Positions 35,215 to 44,568 of a stretch of 58,831 nucleotides of DNA are shown in pieces. This DNA is from Acidobacteriota bacterium. Its GTDB lineage: Bacteria > Acidobacteriota > Polarisedimenticolia > J045. The DNA is taken from assembly GCA_025456425.1 (NCBI GenBank), contig JALOKP010000004.1:1-58831 (forward strand), read 5' to 3'. The notes beneath the pieces are model-generated. The model worked only from the letters and a program-made list of their open reading frames with translations. It did no database searches and was not told the origin of the DNA. Each line of letters starts with the position of its first letter. Position 1 is the stretch's first letter. The translations under genes and the position numbers were made by a program.

Positions 35215-35478
35215 TCAGCGGCCCTTCTGGGCGCTGGCGAGGACGCAGGCGGCCATCTTCTCGACCGAGTCCATGTTGTCGACCGTCAGCTCGGTGTCCG
35301 GGACGTAGACCTTGAAGGCCTTCTCGACGAAGACGCCGATCTGGGCGATGGCGAAGGAGTCGATCAGGCCGCCGGTGACCAGCGGCTCGTCGTCCCTCAG
35401 GGGGTAGTTGGGGTTGCGGATCAGCTCGCGGCAGATGAAGGTCCGGAGCTGGTTCTTCAGTTCCGCGGAATCGAGCAT
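35215..35478 (-). CDS. Acyl carrier protein
   Basis: This 87-residue carrier protein has the phosphopantetheine attachment serine in GGLIDSFAIAQI (GxxDS). Four helices are evident, and the acidic second-helix region is preserved. It is placed directly before the fatty acyl-AMP ligase, which would load it. It differs from the housekeeping AcpP in its extended N-terminus (LRTFICRELIRNPNYPLRDD). The ATG at 35478 gives MLDSAELKNQ. Confidence 0.88.
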   Translation of the reverse strand: MLDSAELKNQLRTFICRELIRNPNYPLRDDEPLVTGGLIDSFAIAQIGVFVEKAFKVYVPDTELTVDNMDSVEKMAACVLASAQKGR

Positions 35479-35537
35479 GCCGGGCCTCCGGGGGGCCGGA
35501 ATTGTACGGTGATCGACCCCGGGGATGGGGACTGCGG

Positions 35538-37964
35538 TCAGATCCGGCGCTCGCAGCGGTAGCGGCGGGCGGTACCGGGCGGACCGAGGCGCCAGGTCAG
35601 GCCGAGCGGGGCGCGGCCTGAGACGGCGAGCGAGCCGCGCTCGTGCAGCGCGGCGTGGTGGGCGACGCAGAGCGCGACGCGGTTCTCGGCGTGGTTGCCG
35701 CCGCCGCGCGAGCGGAAGACGACGTGGTGGTCCTGGAGCGTGGCGCGGGCGGTGCAGCCCGGGGCCGTGCAGCGGAAGCCGTCGCGGCGGTAGACGGCGT
35801 CGCCGGGGCGGCGCGGGAGGGCGCGCGGGTCGTCCCAGGCGATCGCGGCGTCCTCGAGCAGGGCCAGCAGGCCGACCCAGCTGGGGACGCGACGGGCCCG
35901 GACGGAAAACGTCCGGGCCGCGAGCACGGAGGGGAGGGCGGGGCCGGGGGGCCAGGGTTCGGTCCAGGGGACGGCGTCGGCCATCCGCGAGAGACCGCGG
36001 CGGGCAGTCTCGATCGCGGCGAGCAGGTCGTCGGCGAGGGCCTCGGGCAGGCGCAGCCGGAGGAAAACGTCCGGGCTGGACTCGAGTTGGCGGATAGCGA
36101 GCAGTCCGGCCTGGAGGACGCGGCGGCGGGCCAGGCCGGGCTCCCGCCGGAGCGAGGCGGCCCAGGCGGCATCGGCGAGCGGGAGAGGCGGGCCGGAGCC
36201 GGCGGCGTGCGGGGGCGGGCCGTCCTGGGGCCCGGCCTCCGCGCCCGCGTCGGCCTCTGCCGGCAAATCGAGCGCGCGCCGGGCCAGCGCCCGCGCTTCG
36301 TCGCGCAGCCGCTTGACGGTGGCTTCGCGGGCGCGATCCAGCCACGAGTGCTCGACATCGTCCGGGACCGGCCCGCGCCCGAGCGTGCGCAGCACGACCA
36401 GCAGCGCGTCGAACGCCAGCTGCCCGCGCTCGTAGGCTGCGCGAAGCTGCGGCCGCGACGCGAGCCGGCGCGCGACGAGCACGCGGTCCTCGAGCACCGT
36501 GGCCGGAAGCCCGAGCCGCGATTCCGCGTAGTGACCGACGCTGGCGAAGCCGAGCGTGGTCCACGCGCCGCGGCGCGAGAACTCGAGCACGATCTCGCCG
36601 AGTCGGCGCATCAGCGCATCCTCGAGCGCGACCAGCCGGGCGAGCTGGTCGTCGAGCAGCAGCGGCCCGCCTTGGCCTGCGCCGGCGGCGAGCAGGCGGT
36701 ACTCCGCGAGCGAGGACTCCGCGCGGCGCAGCACGTCGTCGAGGCCGGCGTCCGGATGGACATCGGTCGCCACCGGCAGGTGGCCCCGGCGGCCGGCAGC
36801 TCGATCGAGCCGGGCTTCGCGCGCTGCGCGCTGCGCACCCGGGCTGTGCAGCGCGCCACCGGCGCGCGCGCGGCACCGCCCGCGGGCTGCGCCCGTGAGG
36901 TCTTCCGGCTCTGCACCGCCGCTTCGCCGGCGTGCGATCCCGAGGGCGCTCGAGCCGCTGCACCAGCCCAGGTGGTCCGCGCGGGGATCGTCCGCCGCGG
37001 CCGGACCGGCATCGCCCGCATGGGCTGCGGCCGGACCCGAGAGCGCCTCGGCCAGCAGCGCCTCGAGGGCTTCGGCAAGAGAGCCGTTGCGACCGGCCAG
37101 CGCGCGGTAGAGGTCGACGACCTCCTCGAACGCGGCGCTCACCGCTGGCGGCATGCGGATCTCTATCAGGCAGCGTGGCTCGTCGCCCGGCTCTGCGTCG
37201 AGCCTGGGTGCCGGGAAGGGCCCGGCGGGGAACGGTCCTGCCGGGAAGGGCCCCGTCGTATCCCCGATCTGGGTGCTGGCCGCGAGCGCGGCCCGGACCT
37301 CTCCCCGCAGCACGCGCAACGGCGTCTGCCGCGCACGCGCGATCCAGAGTTCCAGCGCGTCCTCGCGGTGGTCCGCGCGGCTCTTCTCCGCCGGCCGCTC
37401 GGCCGCGGGGGGCGGCGGCAAGTCGACGAGCTGCGATTCCCAGCGCGCCAGGAGGCGCCCCACGAGACGCGCCGACTCCGCACCGAGCGGCGCGCCGCCG
37501 TCCTCTCCCGTCAGCGCGCGTGCCAGCCGCGGGAAACGCTCCAGCGCCTGTCCCAGCTCGGCGAGTTGCCGAACCCAGCGCCCGGTCCGGCTGTAGCGCT
37601 CGCGCGCGTGGTCTTCCAGCCGTGCCGCGCCGCAGGCCCGCCAGCCCCGTGCCGCCACGAACGCCGCTGCTGCGCGGGCTATTGGCCGCGTCAGCCGGTC
37701 GTGCGCGACGCGCAACTCCAGCGCGAGCCGATCGAGCCGCAACAGGCGGGCGGACGGTGCGGGGAAGGCTGCGGCACCGGGCTGGCGATCGGAGCCGGAC
37801 GAGCCGCCGCCGGGCGCGGGGCGCGGCCGCGCAGCGCTTTCGCGCACCTCGACGGCGAGCGCAGCCGGGGCATGGCTTGAGCGACCAGGAGAGGTCCGCC
37901 ACGGAGCGTGCCACGCGGTGCGTGCCGCTCCCCGCGCCCAATCGATGAAGACCTCCCCCCTCAT
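35538..37964 (-). CDS. HNH endonuclease with duplicated DUF222-like modules
   Basis: This 808-residue protein ends in an HNH nuclease domain: YRRDGFRCTAPGCTARATLQ, then DHHVVFRSRGGGNH and NRVALCVAHH, with the paired cysteines of a zinc-stabilised HNH. Two related helical modules precede it: residues ~70-170 (RLDRLALELRVAHDRLTRPI, then FVAARGWRACGAARL) and ~440-540 (ARLVALEDALMRRLGEIVLE, then FSRRGAWTTLGFASVGHYAE). A PAGPF unit repeats three times near residue 240. The middle third is Arg/Ala-rich and looks degenerate. The ATG at 37964 sits only 6 bases after a TATAGT, so the transcript may be leaderless. Confidence 0.82.
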   Translation of the reverse strand: MRGEVFIDWARGAARTAWHAPWRTSPGRSSHAPAALAVEVRESAARPRPAPGGGSSGSDRQPGAAAFPAPSARLLRLDRLALELRVAHDRLTRPIARAAAAFVAARGWRACGAARLEDHARERYSRTGRWVRQLAELGQALERFPRLARALTGEDGGAPLGAESARLVGRLLARWESQLVDLPPPPAAERPAEKSRADHREDALELWIARARQTPLRVLRGEVRAALAASTQIGDTTGPFPAGPFPAGPFPAPRLDAEPGDEPRCLIEIRMPPAVSAAFEEVVDLYRALAGRNGSLAEALEALLAEALSGPAAAHAGDAGPAAADDPRADHLGWCSGSSALGIARRRSGGAEPEDLTGAARGRCRARAGGALHSPGAQRAAREARLDRAAGRRGHLPVATDVHPDAGLDDVLRRAESSLAEYRLLAAGAGQGGPLLLDDQLARLVALEDALMRRLGEIVLEFSRRGAWTTLGFASVGHYAESRLGLPATVLEDRVLVARRLASRPQLRAAYERGQLAFDALLVVLRTLGRGPVPDDVEHSWLDRAREATVKRLRDEARALARRALDLPAEADAGAEAGPQDGPPPHAAGSGPPLPLADAAWAASLRREPGLARRRVLQAGLLAIRQLESSPDVFLRLRLPEALADDLLAAIETARRGLSRMADAVPWTEPWPPGPALPSVLAARTFSVRARRVPSWVGLLALLEDAAIAWDDPRALPRRPGDAVYRRDGFRCTAPGCTARATLQDHHVVFRSRGGGNHAENRVALCVAHHAALHERGSLAVSGRAPLGLTWRLGPPGTARRYRCERRI

Positions 37965-37970
37965 GCTCCC

Positions 37971-38001
37971 ACTATATCACATACCACACAAATCACCACA
38001 A
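37971..38001 (-). promoter_or_regulatory. Possible leaderless promoter of the HNH gene
   Basis: On the minus strand, TATAGT (37976-37971) lies 6 bases before the ATG at 37964. TTGTGG (38001-37996) lies 19 bases further upstream, a longer spacer than normal. The segment is far AT-richer than its surroundings. Confidence 0.35.
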
Positions 38002-38505
38002 TTAATCCGCGCGATTCCCGCGGGGCGTCCCACCTGCGGGAATCCCGCATCAGGGAGGAACCGCGAACTCGGTGGTGGCGAGATCAGCGGAGAGACGAGG
38101 CGGGAGGCGCGGCGCGGTCGGGGCGAGCTGCGCGAGCACAGGGGACGTGGTGCGGAGGACGCCGTGCGGATGGGAGGTGGTGCATGACCACGGAGAGAAT
38201 GGCGGTGGGGCGCCGCGTAGGCGGCAGACGCTGCGGGAGCAGATCCGCTGGTCGCGCTGTCGACCCGCCCTGGCGCCCGTCGGCGGCCAGACGCCAGCCC
38301 GGACCCGTCACGGATCGCCGGCCGCGGCCGCGGACCTGCCCGTCCTCCCGGCCTGGATCATCCATGAAGGGCCGGCTTAAACCGCGGAGCCGACCGTCGC
38401 GCCGGACGGTTCGCCCGGCCCGGGCCACTGCGGTACTGCACGAGTACGGCGGCGGGCCCAAGCGGGACGGATGCGCCCGACCTGCCGGCCCTCTTCGCAG
38501 CGTCG

Positions 38506-38577
38506 CTCCGGGGCCGCGTGAATAATCCGGGTTAGCGAACGCTCCGGGGCCGCGTGAACGATCCGGGTTGACGAACG
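38506..38577. repeat. Tandem 36-bp repeat, two copies
   Basis: Copies at 38506-38541 and 38542-38577 match at 32 of 36 positions, beginning CTCCGGGGCCGCGTGAA and continuing with ATCCGGGTT and GAACG. They lie 9-80 bases after the oxidoreductase stop. They resemble the remains of a transposon end or an intergenic repeat. Confidence 0.8.
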
Positions 38578-38585
38578 ATTGGGGG

Positions 38586-41500
38586 CTAGGAAGCCGCCGC
38601 GACCTGCCCCTCGGCCGGCCGGCGGACGCGCTCCGCGCGCAGCGCCTCGATCGCGCGCCGCGCCGCCTCGCGCTTGCGGCTGCGCACCGCGCGGAAGCCG
38701 ACGACCTCGCTTCCGCGCTCGAGTGTCGCGACCAGCCGCTCGTAGTCGCCTGAGCGTCCCGCTTCGTCGACAGCGGCGAGGAACCAGGCGAGGAACTCGT
38801 CGTCCTCGCGATTCCAGCCGCGGCCCCAGTTCCGCAGGAACGAGCCGGAGGCGACCAGGCGCAGGACCCACGGCGGCGCCGCGACGGGGATCTCCCGCTC
38901 GCGCCCGAAGAGGGTCAGACGCGGGCGGACCAGGAAGGCATACCGGAGCGAGTCGCCGCGGGCGGGGTCGATCCCGTAGCGCAGTCGGTCGCGCTCGAGC
39001 TTGGCCGGCGAGGTGAGCAGCCGCGCGACCCAGAACTCGTCCTTGGGCGTCATCAGCCGGAAGAAAGCCCGCAGCGCGGCGCGCGTCGCGCGGAAGCCGC
39101 GCTCCGCGCCGTCGCGCGTCATCACGTCGCGCAGGTGAGTCAGGAACCGCTCGGCCAGCCCGGCGCCGCCGTAGCGCACCAGGTCGCCCAGCGCGTGGGC
39201 CGCGTACCGGCGGTCGGCCTCCGGGAGCGGACACTCGGCGCCGGCGCGCTCCGCGATGCGTCGGTAGGTGGCTGCCAGCGCGGTCCCGCCGCCGCGCTCG
39301 CGCTCGATCACGGCGGCGCGCTCGGCCACGACTGCGGCGAAGTCCCCGACCGCGCCGCCGCCCCGCCCGGCGCCGCACGCCGCGCCATCTGCTGCGGTCC
39401 CGATCGTCGTCGCGTCCTCCGCCCCGGCTGCAGTGCCCGCCGCCAGTTCCAGCGCCAGCTCGCGTCCGCGCCGGAAGGCGCGCAGGTTCGCGGCGCGGTC
39501 CGCAGCGCGCACGCCGCTCTCGATCGCGCGCACCAGCGACGCTTCGCTCAGCGGGAGCCATCCGTTCTGATAGGCGACGCCGAGCAGCATCACGTTGACG
39601 AAGAGGCGCGAGCCCAGCTCGGTCTCGGCCACGCGCGAGAAGTCGGCGTGGAGGCTGGCATCGACGCGCGTGCGCGCGCGGAGCAGCGCGGCCAGCTCCT
39701 CGGTGTCGAGCGTGTCGCGCGAGGCCTGGGACAGCACCGTCTGCTGCGCGCCGAGGTTCACGACGGCCCGGGTCCGGTCGCGGTGCGCGACGCGAAGGTT
39801 GCCGCCGGGGTGGACGCCGCGGCAGGCCTCGAGGAGGTCGATCCCCAGCAGCAGGTCGGCGTCGCCGTAGAACTCGAACGGCGAGTCGGGCGGGGTGCCG
39901 CGCGAAAGCACGAGATGGCCGTAGACGCCGCCGTTGCGGATCGCGAGACCGTTGCGCGTCACGAAGTGGGCGTGGCAGCCGTCGAACTCGCCGGCGCGCG
40001 CGACGATCCCGGTCAGCACGCCGATCCCCATCCCGCCGACGCCGCCGAGGTAGGCCGACCAGGTCGTGCCGGGCTCGATCGCCGGGGCCGCGGGGGGTGG
40101 CGGCAGGTCCGGCAGGCCAGCGGCGGTGGTCCCGCCGGCTGCGGCCGAGGAGCCCGCGCCTGCGCCTGCGCTGCCGGCACCCGCACCCACGACCCCCGCG
40201 CCCGCGCCGCCCGCGCCTGCGCTGCCCGCGCCTGCGCTGCCCGCGCCGCCCGCACCCACCCCACCCGCCGGCGCCTTGCGCCGGATCGTCAGCCGCGCGA
40301 ACGACGGGCAGGCGCGCGTGCGCGAGCAGGCGCCGTCGTCGATGCAGGTCGACAGGTCGGTCGCGATCTTGGGGCCCAGCGCGGTCTCGACGACGGCCAG
40401 GCCCGGGCACGCGGTCTGGTCGACGCACTCGAGGCAGTTGTCGCAGACCTCCTCGTCGATCCCGATCCGGACTTCGCGTTCGAGGAAGCCACGCTCGGCG
40501 ACCAGGCGCTTGCGCTCGGCGCTCTCGCGGCGGTGCGCGGTGATCGCGCACTCCTTGTCGGAGATGATGACCTTGACGCCCGGCGTCCGGAGGCACTCGG
40601 CCATCAGGCGCTCGTACTCGTCGCGCTTCGATGGGTCGATTCGCCGCAGCATCAGCCCGTCCGGGACCATCCCGCGCAGGATCCGCTCGATGTCCTGCGT
40701 GCGGGTCGGGCGGCCCATGATGTCCTGGGCGTTCTCCGCGGTCGGCTGGTGGCCGGTCATCGCGGTCGTCTTGTTCTCCAGGATCACGTAGGTGATGTCG
40801 AGGTTGTTCTTGATCGAGTCGGAGATCGCGACCAGGCCGGAGTGGAAGAAGGTCGAGTCGCCCATGAAGACCATGTGCGGGTTCTCGACGAAGGGGCCCA
40901 TCCCCGCGCCGGCGCCGCCGCCGAGCCCCATCCCGACGTAGTTCTGCATCAGCTCGGAGTAGGGGGGGAAGCCCAGCATGGTGTGGCAGCCGGACTCGCC
41001 GTGGACCACGACGTCGAGCGGCCGCGAGGCGCCGCCGGCGACCGGCAGGCCCCCCGCAAGGCGCCGCTTCAGGTCGCGCGCGACGACCGCGGTGTCGCGG
41101 TGCGGGCAGCCCGGGCAGAAGGTCGGCGTGCGGCGCGGGATCGCGTCCGCGGCGGCGCCGGTCTCGCGGACCTGCGCCAGCCGCTCGACGATCCGCTCGC
41201 GGCGCAGCGAGGGGAACCACGCGCCCCACTCGAGCAGCTCCGGACCCAGGACCTCGAGCACGACCGAGGGGTTCATCCCGCCGACCGCCGGGAAGCCGGG
41301 CCGGCCGCCCGCGAACTGCTTGCCCCACAGCTCGGGCGCACGCTCCAGCTGGCCCGCGCGCACCGCGTCGGTGATCGCGGCCAGCGCCTGCATCTCGACG
41401 AAGGCGCGCTTCTCCTCGACCACGACCAGCCGCTCGACGCGCGCCGCGAACGCGACGAGCTGCTCGGCGTCGATCGGGTAGGTCAGGCCGAGCTTGAGGA

Positions 41501-42392
41501 CCGGGACCTCGCCCCAGATCCCGGCCAGCTCGAGCACCTTGCGCAGGTAGGCCGACGACAGGCCCGAAGTCACGAAGCCGACTGGTGCGCGCCCCGCCGG
41601 TCCGAACTGCCGGTCGAGCCCCAGCGCCCGCGCCCGCGCGTGCAGCCGCTGACGCCGCCCGGCCAGGCTCGCCTCGCGCTGCGTGATGAAGGGCGGGATC
41701 ATGATCACGTCGCCGGTCGTCACGCTCGCGCTGACGAAGCGACCGCGCTGCACCGCGTTGACCGGTGGCGCGGCATTGGGCCGTGCGATCACCGTCCCAC
41801 CGCCGTCGGCCTGGTTGGTCGTGATGACGTAAGTGACCAGCAGATCGGCCGCGCCCGAAAGCTCGAACCCGGCGCCGACGAAGTCCTTGATCTCCTGCAG
41901 CGAGCCGGGCTCGATCACCGGCATGTTCAGGTGCATCGACAGGAAGCGCGAGTCCGAGTTCACCTGCGTCGACTCGTTCCACGGGTCGTCGCCGGTGACG
42001 ACCACGCCACCCCCTTCCGGGCGCCGGAACTCGACGAGATTGCCGGTCGCGAGCGCATCGGAGGCGACTTGGTAACCGACCGACTTCATCACCGCCAGCG
42101 CGCGCAGGCCGGCCTGGCAGGCGCCCGACAGCCGGGCCGCGGCCAGCGCCTCGTTGTTGGCGATCTGGGCCACGACCCCGATCTCGGCCAGGTGCGGCGC
42201 GATCGCCTCGATCGTCTCGAAAACGCCCGAGATCGGCGAGCCGGGGTAGCCGGTGAGGAGCGCGACGCCCCCCTCGAGCGCGCCCTTGACCAGCAGCTCG
42301 TTGCCGGTCAGGCCGACGACGCCGTTCCCCGCGAGGAAACGGGGGTCGACCCGGCGCTTGGGGCGGTTTTCTGGGGAGGCTGACTGGTTCAT
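38586..42392 (-). CDS. Fused indolepyruvate ferredoxin oxidoreductase
   Basis: This 1268-residue enzyme oxidatively decarboxylates aryl- or branched-chain 2-oxo acids to acyl-CoA, passing electrons to ferredoxin. The alpha part (~1-640) has the pyruvate-oxidoreductase start TGYPGSPISGVFE, thiamine region MGDSTFFHSGL and FCPGCPHRDT. Iron-sulfur cysteines follow (EEVCDNCLECVDQTACPG, then STCIDDGACSRTRACP). A Gly/Ala/Ser low-complexity linker (near 40150-40270) leads to the beta part (~780-960; YLGGVGGMGIGVL, RNGLAIRNGGVYGH) and a C-terminal DUF6537-like region. The ATG at 42392 is the start. It is a single-gene unit in this region. Confidence 0.93.
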   Translation of the reverse strand: MNQSASPENRPKRRVDPRFLAGNGVVGLTGNELLVKGALEGGVALLTGYPGSPISGVFETIEAIAPHLAEIGVVAQIANNEALAAARLSGACQAGLRALAVMKSVGYQVASDALATGNLVEFRRPEGGGVVVTGDDPWNESTQVNSDSRFLSMHLNMPVIEPGSLQEIKDFVGAGFELSGAADLLVTYVITTNQADGGGTVIARPNAAPPVNAVQRGRFVSASVTTGDVIMIPPFITQREASLAGRRQRLHARARALGLDRQFGPAGRAPVGFVTSGLSSAYLRKVLELAGIWGEVPVLKLGLTYPIDAEQLVAFAARVERLVVVEEKRAFVEMQALAAITDAVRAGQLERAPELWGKQFAGGRPGFPAVGGMNPSVVLEVLGPELLEWGAWFPSLRRERIVERLAQVRETGAAADAIPRRTPTFCPGCPHRDTAVVARDLKRRLAGGLPVAGGASRPLDVVVHGESGCHTMLGFPPYSELMQNYVGMGLGGGAGAGMGPFVENPHMVFMGDSTFFHSGLVAISDSIKNNLDITYVILENKTTAMTGHQPTAENAQDIMGRPTRTQDIERILRGMVPDGLMLRRIDPSKRDEYERLMAECLRTPGVKVIISDKECAITAHRRESAERKRLVAERGFLEREVRIGIDEEVCDNCLECVDQTACPGLAVVETALGPKIATDLSTCIDDGACSRTRACPSFARLTIRRKAPAGGVGAGGAGSAGAGSAGAGGAGAGVVGAGAGSAGAGAGSSAAAGGTTAAGLPDLPPPPAAPAIEPGTTWSAYLGGVGGMGIGVLTGIVARAGEFDGCHAHFVTRNGLAIRNGGVYGHLVLSRGTPPDSPFEFYGDADLLLGIDLLEACRGVHPGGNLRVAHRDRTRAVVNLGAQQTVLSQASRDTLDTEELAALLRARTRVDASLHADFSRVAETELGSRLFVNVMLLGVAYQNGWLPLSEASLVRAIESGVRAADRAANLRAFRRGRELALELAAGTAAGAEDATTIGTAADGAACGAGRGGGAVGDFAAVVAERAAVIERERGGGTALAATYRRIAERAGAECPLPEADRRYAAHALGDLVRYGGAGLAERFLTHLRDVMTRDGAERGFRATRAALRAFFRLMTPKDEFWVARLLTSPAKLERDRLRYGIDPARGDSLRYAFLVRPRLTLFGREREIPVAAPPWVLRLVASGSFLRNWGRGWNREDDEFLAWFLAAVDEAGRSGDYERLVATLERGSEVVGFRAVRSRKREAARRAIEALRAERVRRPAEGQVAAAS

Positions 42393-42606
42393 TCGTGGTT
42401 GCGGGGCGCCGAAAGGGCCCGTGCGGTCCGGGATTTACGCAGCATCAGATCAGTCTATTACAGGGATCCGGGCCGTCCCGCACCGATTTCTTCGCGGGGC
42501 CGGGGGGGGTGCCGTGGCCGCGAGGCCGCAGCGCGACGCCGGCGCGGCGCCCCGGCGGCGGCGCGGAGCGGCCGCACCCGGGGCCGGGCTGCTATCCTCC
42601 CGCCCC

Positions 42607-44457
42607 ATGATCCGACTGCCCCGCCGCCGCCTCGCGCCGTGCGCGCCCCCGACGCTGGTTCTCGCGCTCTCCCTGCTCTGCGCCGCGGGCTGCGGCGGCG
42701 CTGGACGCGGTGACGCGCCGACGGTCGTGCTGGTCACGATCGACACCCTGCGCGCCGATCGCGTCGGCTGTTACGGCCGCGCCGACGCCGGCACGCCGAC
42801 GCTCGACCGGCTGGCGGCGGAGGGGGTGCGCTTCGACGCCGCGCAGTCGACCGCGCCGATCACGCTGCCGGCCCACGCCTCGATCCTCACCGGGCGCTCG
42901 CTGCCCGGCCACGGCGTACTCTCCAACAGCGGCTTCGCGCTGGCGCAGTCGATCCCGAACCTGACCGAAGTCCTGCGCGGGGCGGGCTACGCGACGGGCG
43001 GCTTCGTCTCGACCAAGCTGCTCTCGGCGAAGGCCGGCTTCGGCCACGGCTTTGAGCAGTTCGACGACCGGATCACGCTGGCGCCGTCGCGCCGTGGCGG
43101 AGTGACCGGGTTCCCCGAGCGTGCGGGCGACGAGACGCTGGCCGCGGCGATGGCGTGGCTGGCGACCGTGCCCAAGTCGAAGCCCGCGTTCCTGTGGGTC
43201 CACCTCTTCGAGCCGCACACGCCGTACGCGCCGCCGCCCGAGCTGGCGGCGCGCTACGCGAGCGACCCCTACCAGGGTGAGGTCGCGGCGGCGGACGCCG
43301 TGCTGGGACGCCTGCGCGACGGGCTCGACCGCGCCGGGCGTGGCCGCGTGCTGACGCTGGTTGCCGGCGACCACGGTGAGGGGCTGGGCGACCACGGCGA
43401 GGCGACGCACGGGATCTTCCTGTTCCAGGAAGTGATGCGCGTGCCGCTGATCGTGCACGGCCCGGACTGGGGCGTCCGGCCGTCGGTGGTCGACGCGACC
43501 GTTTCGCTGACCGACCTTGCGCCGACCGTGCTGGAGCTGGCGCAGCTCCCCGCGCTGGCGGGCGCGGACGGGCTCTCGCTGGCAGCGGTCGTCACCGGGC
43601 GCGGTCCGGTCCCGGCGCGCCCTGGCGTCTTCGCCGAGAGCCACATGCCGCAGATCGAGTACGGCTGGTCGGGTCTGCGTGCGCTGGTGCAGGGGAAGAC
43701 CAAGCTGATCCAGGCGCCGCGCTCCGCGCTCTACGACCTGGCGGCGGACCCTGGCGAGCGGAACGACCTGGCCGCCGCGCGCGCGGCGGAGGTCCCGCCG
43801 TTGGTCGAGGCGCTGACCGACCTGCGGCGGCGGGCCGTCGCCGCGGCCCCCGCGCCGTCGGACGCGACCGCCTCGGTCTCCGAAGACCAGATGAAGGACC
43901 TCCAGGCGCTGGGCTACGCGGCCAGCGGACGCTCCGCACGGTCCGGCAGCGGCGACCTGGTCGATCCCGCCGCGACCAACCCGCTCGATCGCCAGGAATT
44001 CGTCGGGCAGTTCTCGAAGGCGATGGACCTAGTCCAGGCTGGCCGGCCGCGCGATGCGCTCTCGATCTTCGAGAATCTGCGCCACGGGGATCCGCGCAAC
44101 GTCTCACTGCTTCACCAGTACGGCCAGGCGCTGATGCTGACGGGCTTCGTCGACAACGCGCTGGAGATCTTCCGGATCGCGGTCGAGGCCGACCCGTCCT
44201 ACGCGCTGGGCTGGCAGCGGATCGGACAGATTCTCGACGCGAAGAAGGACCTGACGGGCGCGGAGGCCGCCTATCGCAAGGCGATCGCGGCCGGTCCCGA
44301 CATGCTCCAGGCGCACAAGGCGCTGGCCGGGCTGCTGATCGAGACCGGGCGCATGGACGAGGGGATCGCGGCGCTCGAGGACGCGCAGCGGATCGATCCG
44401 CTCGACGCCGGGGTCAAGCGCGACCTGGAGCGCTTCCGGGCCCAGCAGGCGCGGTAG
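42607..44457 (+). CDS. Sulfatase-like lipoprotein with C-terminal TPRs
   Basis: This 616-residue protein has a lipoprotein signal with AAGC at ~26-29. An alkaline-phosphatase-superfamily domain (~38-420) includes VLVTIDTLRADRVGCYGR, THGIFLFQEVMRVPL and the metal-binding AGDHGEGLGDHG. The sulfatase nucleophile position (C/S-x-P-S-R) reads T86-L-P-A-H, as in Thr-nucleophile phospho-transferring relatives, so a true sulfatase is unlikely. TPR-like helices fill ~500-610 (LFENLRHGDPRNVSLL, ALGWQRIGQILDAKKD). The ATG at 42607 gives MIRLPRRR. It is divergent from the oxidoreductase gene. Confidence 0.88.
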   Translation: MIRLPRRRLAPCAPPTLVLALSLLCAAGCGGAGRGDAPTVVLVTIDTLRADRVGCYGRADAGTPTLDRLAAEGVRFDAAQSTAPITLPAHASILTGRSLPGHGVLSNSGFALAQSIPNLTEVLRGAGYATGGFVSTKLLSAKAGFGHGFEQFDDRITLAPSRRGGVTGFPERAGDETLAAAMAWLATVPKSKPAFLWVHLFEPHTPYAPPPELAARYASDPYQGEVAAADAVLGRLRDGLDRAGRGRVLTLVAGDHGEGLGDHGEATHGIFLFQEVMRVPLIVHGPDWGVRPSVVDATVSLTDLAPTVLELAQLPALAGADGLSLAAVVTGRGPVPARPGVFAESHMPQIEYGWSGLRALVQGKTKLIQAPRSALYDLAADPGERNDLAAARAAEVPPLVEALTDLRRRAVAAAPAPSDATASVSEDQMKDLQALGYAASGRSARSGSGDLVDPAATNPLDRQEFVGQFSKAMDLVQAGRPRDALSIFENLRHGDPRNVSLLHQYGQALMLTGFVDNALEIFRIAVEADPSYALGWQRIGQILDAKKDLTGAEAAYRKAIAAGPDMLQAHKALAGLLIETGRMDEGIAALEDAQRIDPLDAGVKRDLERFRAQQAR

Positions 44458-44458
44458 C

Positions 44459-44530
44459 GAAACCGGGGACAGCTACCGTAAGTCGGTAAGACGGTCTATC
44501 CGGGGACAGCTACCGTAAGTCGGTAAGTCG
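44459..44530 (+). repeat. Left 72-bp terminal inverted repeat
   Basis: It starts one base after the sulfatase-like stop codon. It consists of GAAA plus nearly two tandem copies of a 37-bp unit that begins CCGGGGACAGCTACCG and contains the hairpin TACCG-TAAGT-CGGTA. It pairs with 45502-45573 at 71 of 72 positions. Confidence 0.92.
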
Positions 44531-44568
44531 TGAGTTGCGGCAACTGTCCTCACATCCCCGAGGGCGCG

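Larger units (their letters stand above)
37965..38585. other. Spacer behind the oxidoreductase and before the HNH gene
   Basis: This is a 621-base gap with no credible gene. Bases 37965-38010 are unusually AT-rich and hold the presumed HNH promoter. The middle is GC-rich with nothing I recognise. The last 80 bases hold a tandem 36-bp repeat. Confidence 0.7.

Noticed and set aside
37908-38525. Plus-strand open frames in the 38-kb spacer
   Set aside because: They begin inside the HNH gene, lack ribosome sites and show no conserved features.
39135-42383. A 1082-codon plus-strand frame opposite the indolepyruvate oxidoreductase
   Set aside because: It is an antisense shadow with no recognisable domain or ribosome site.
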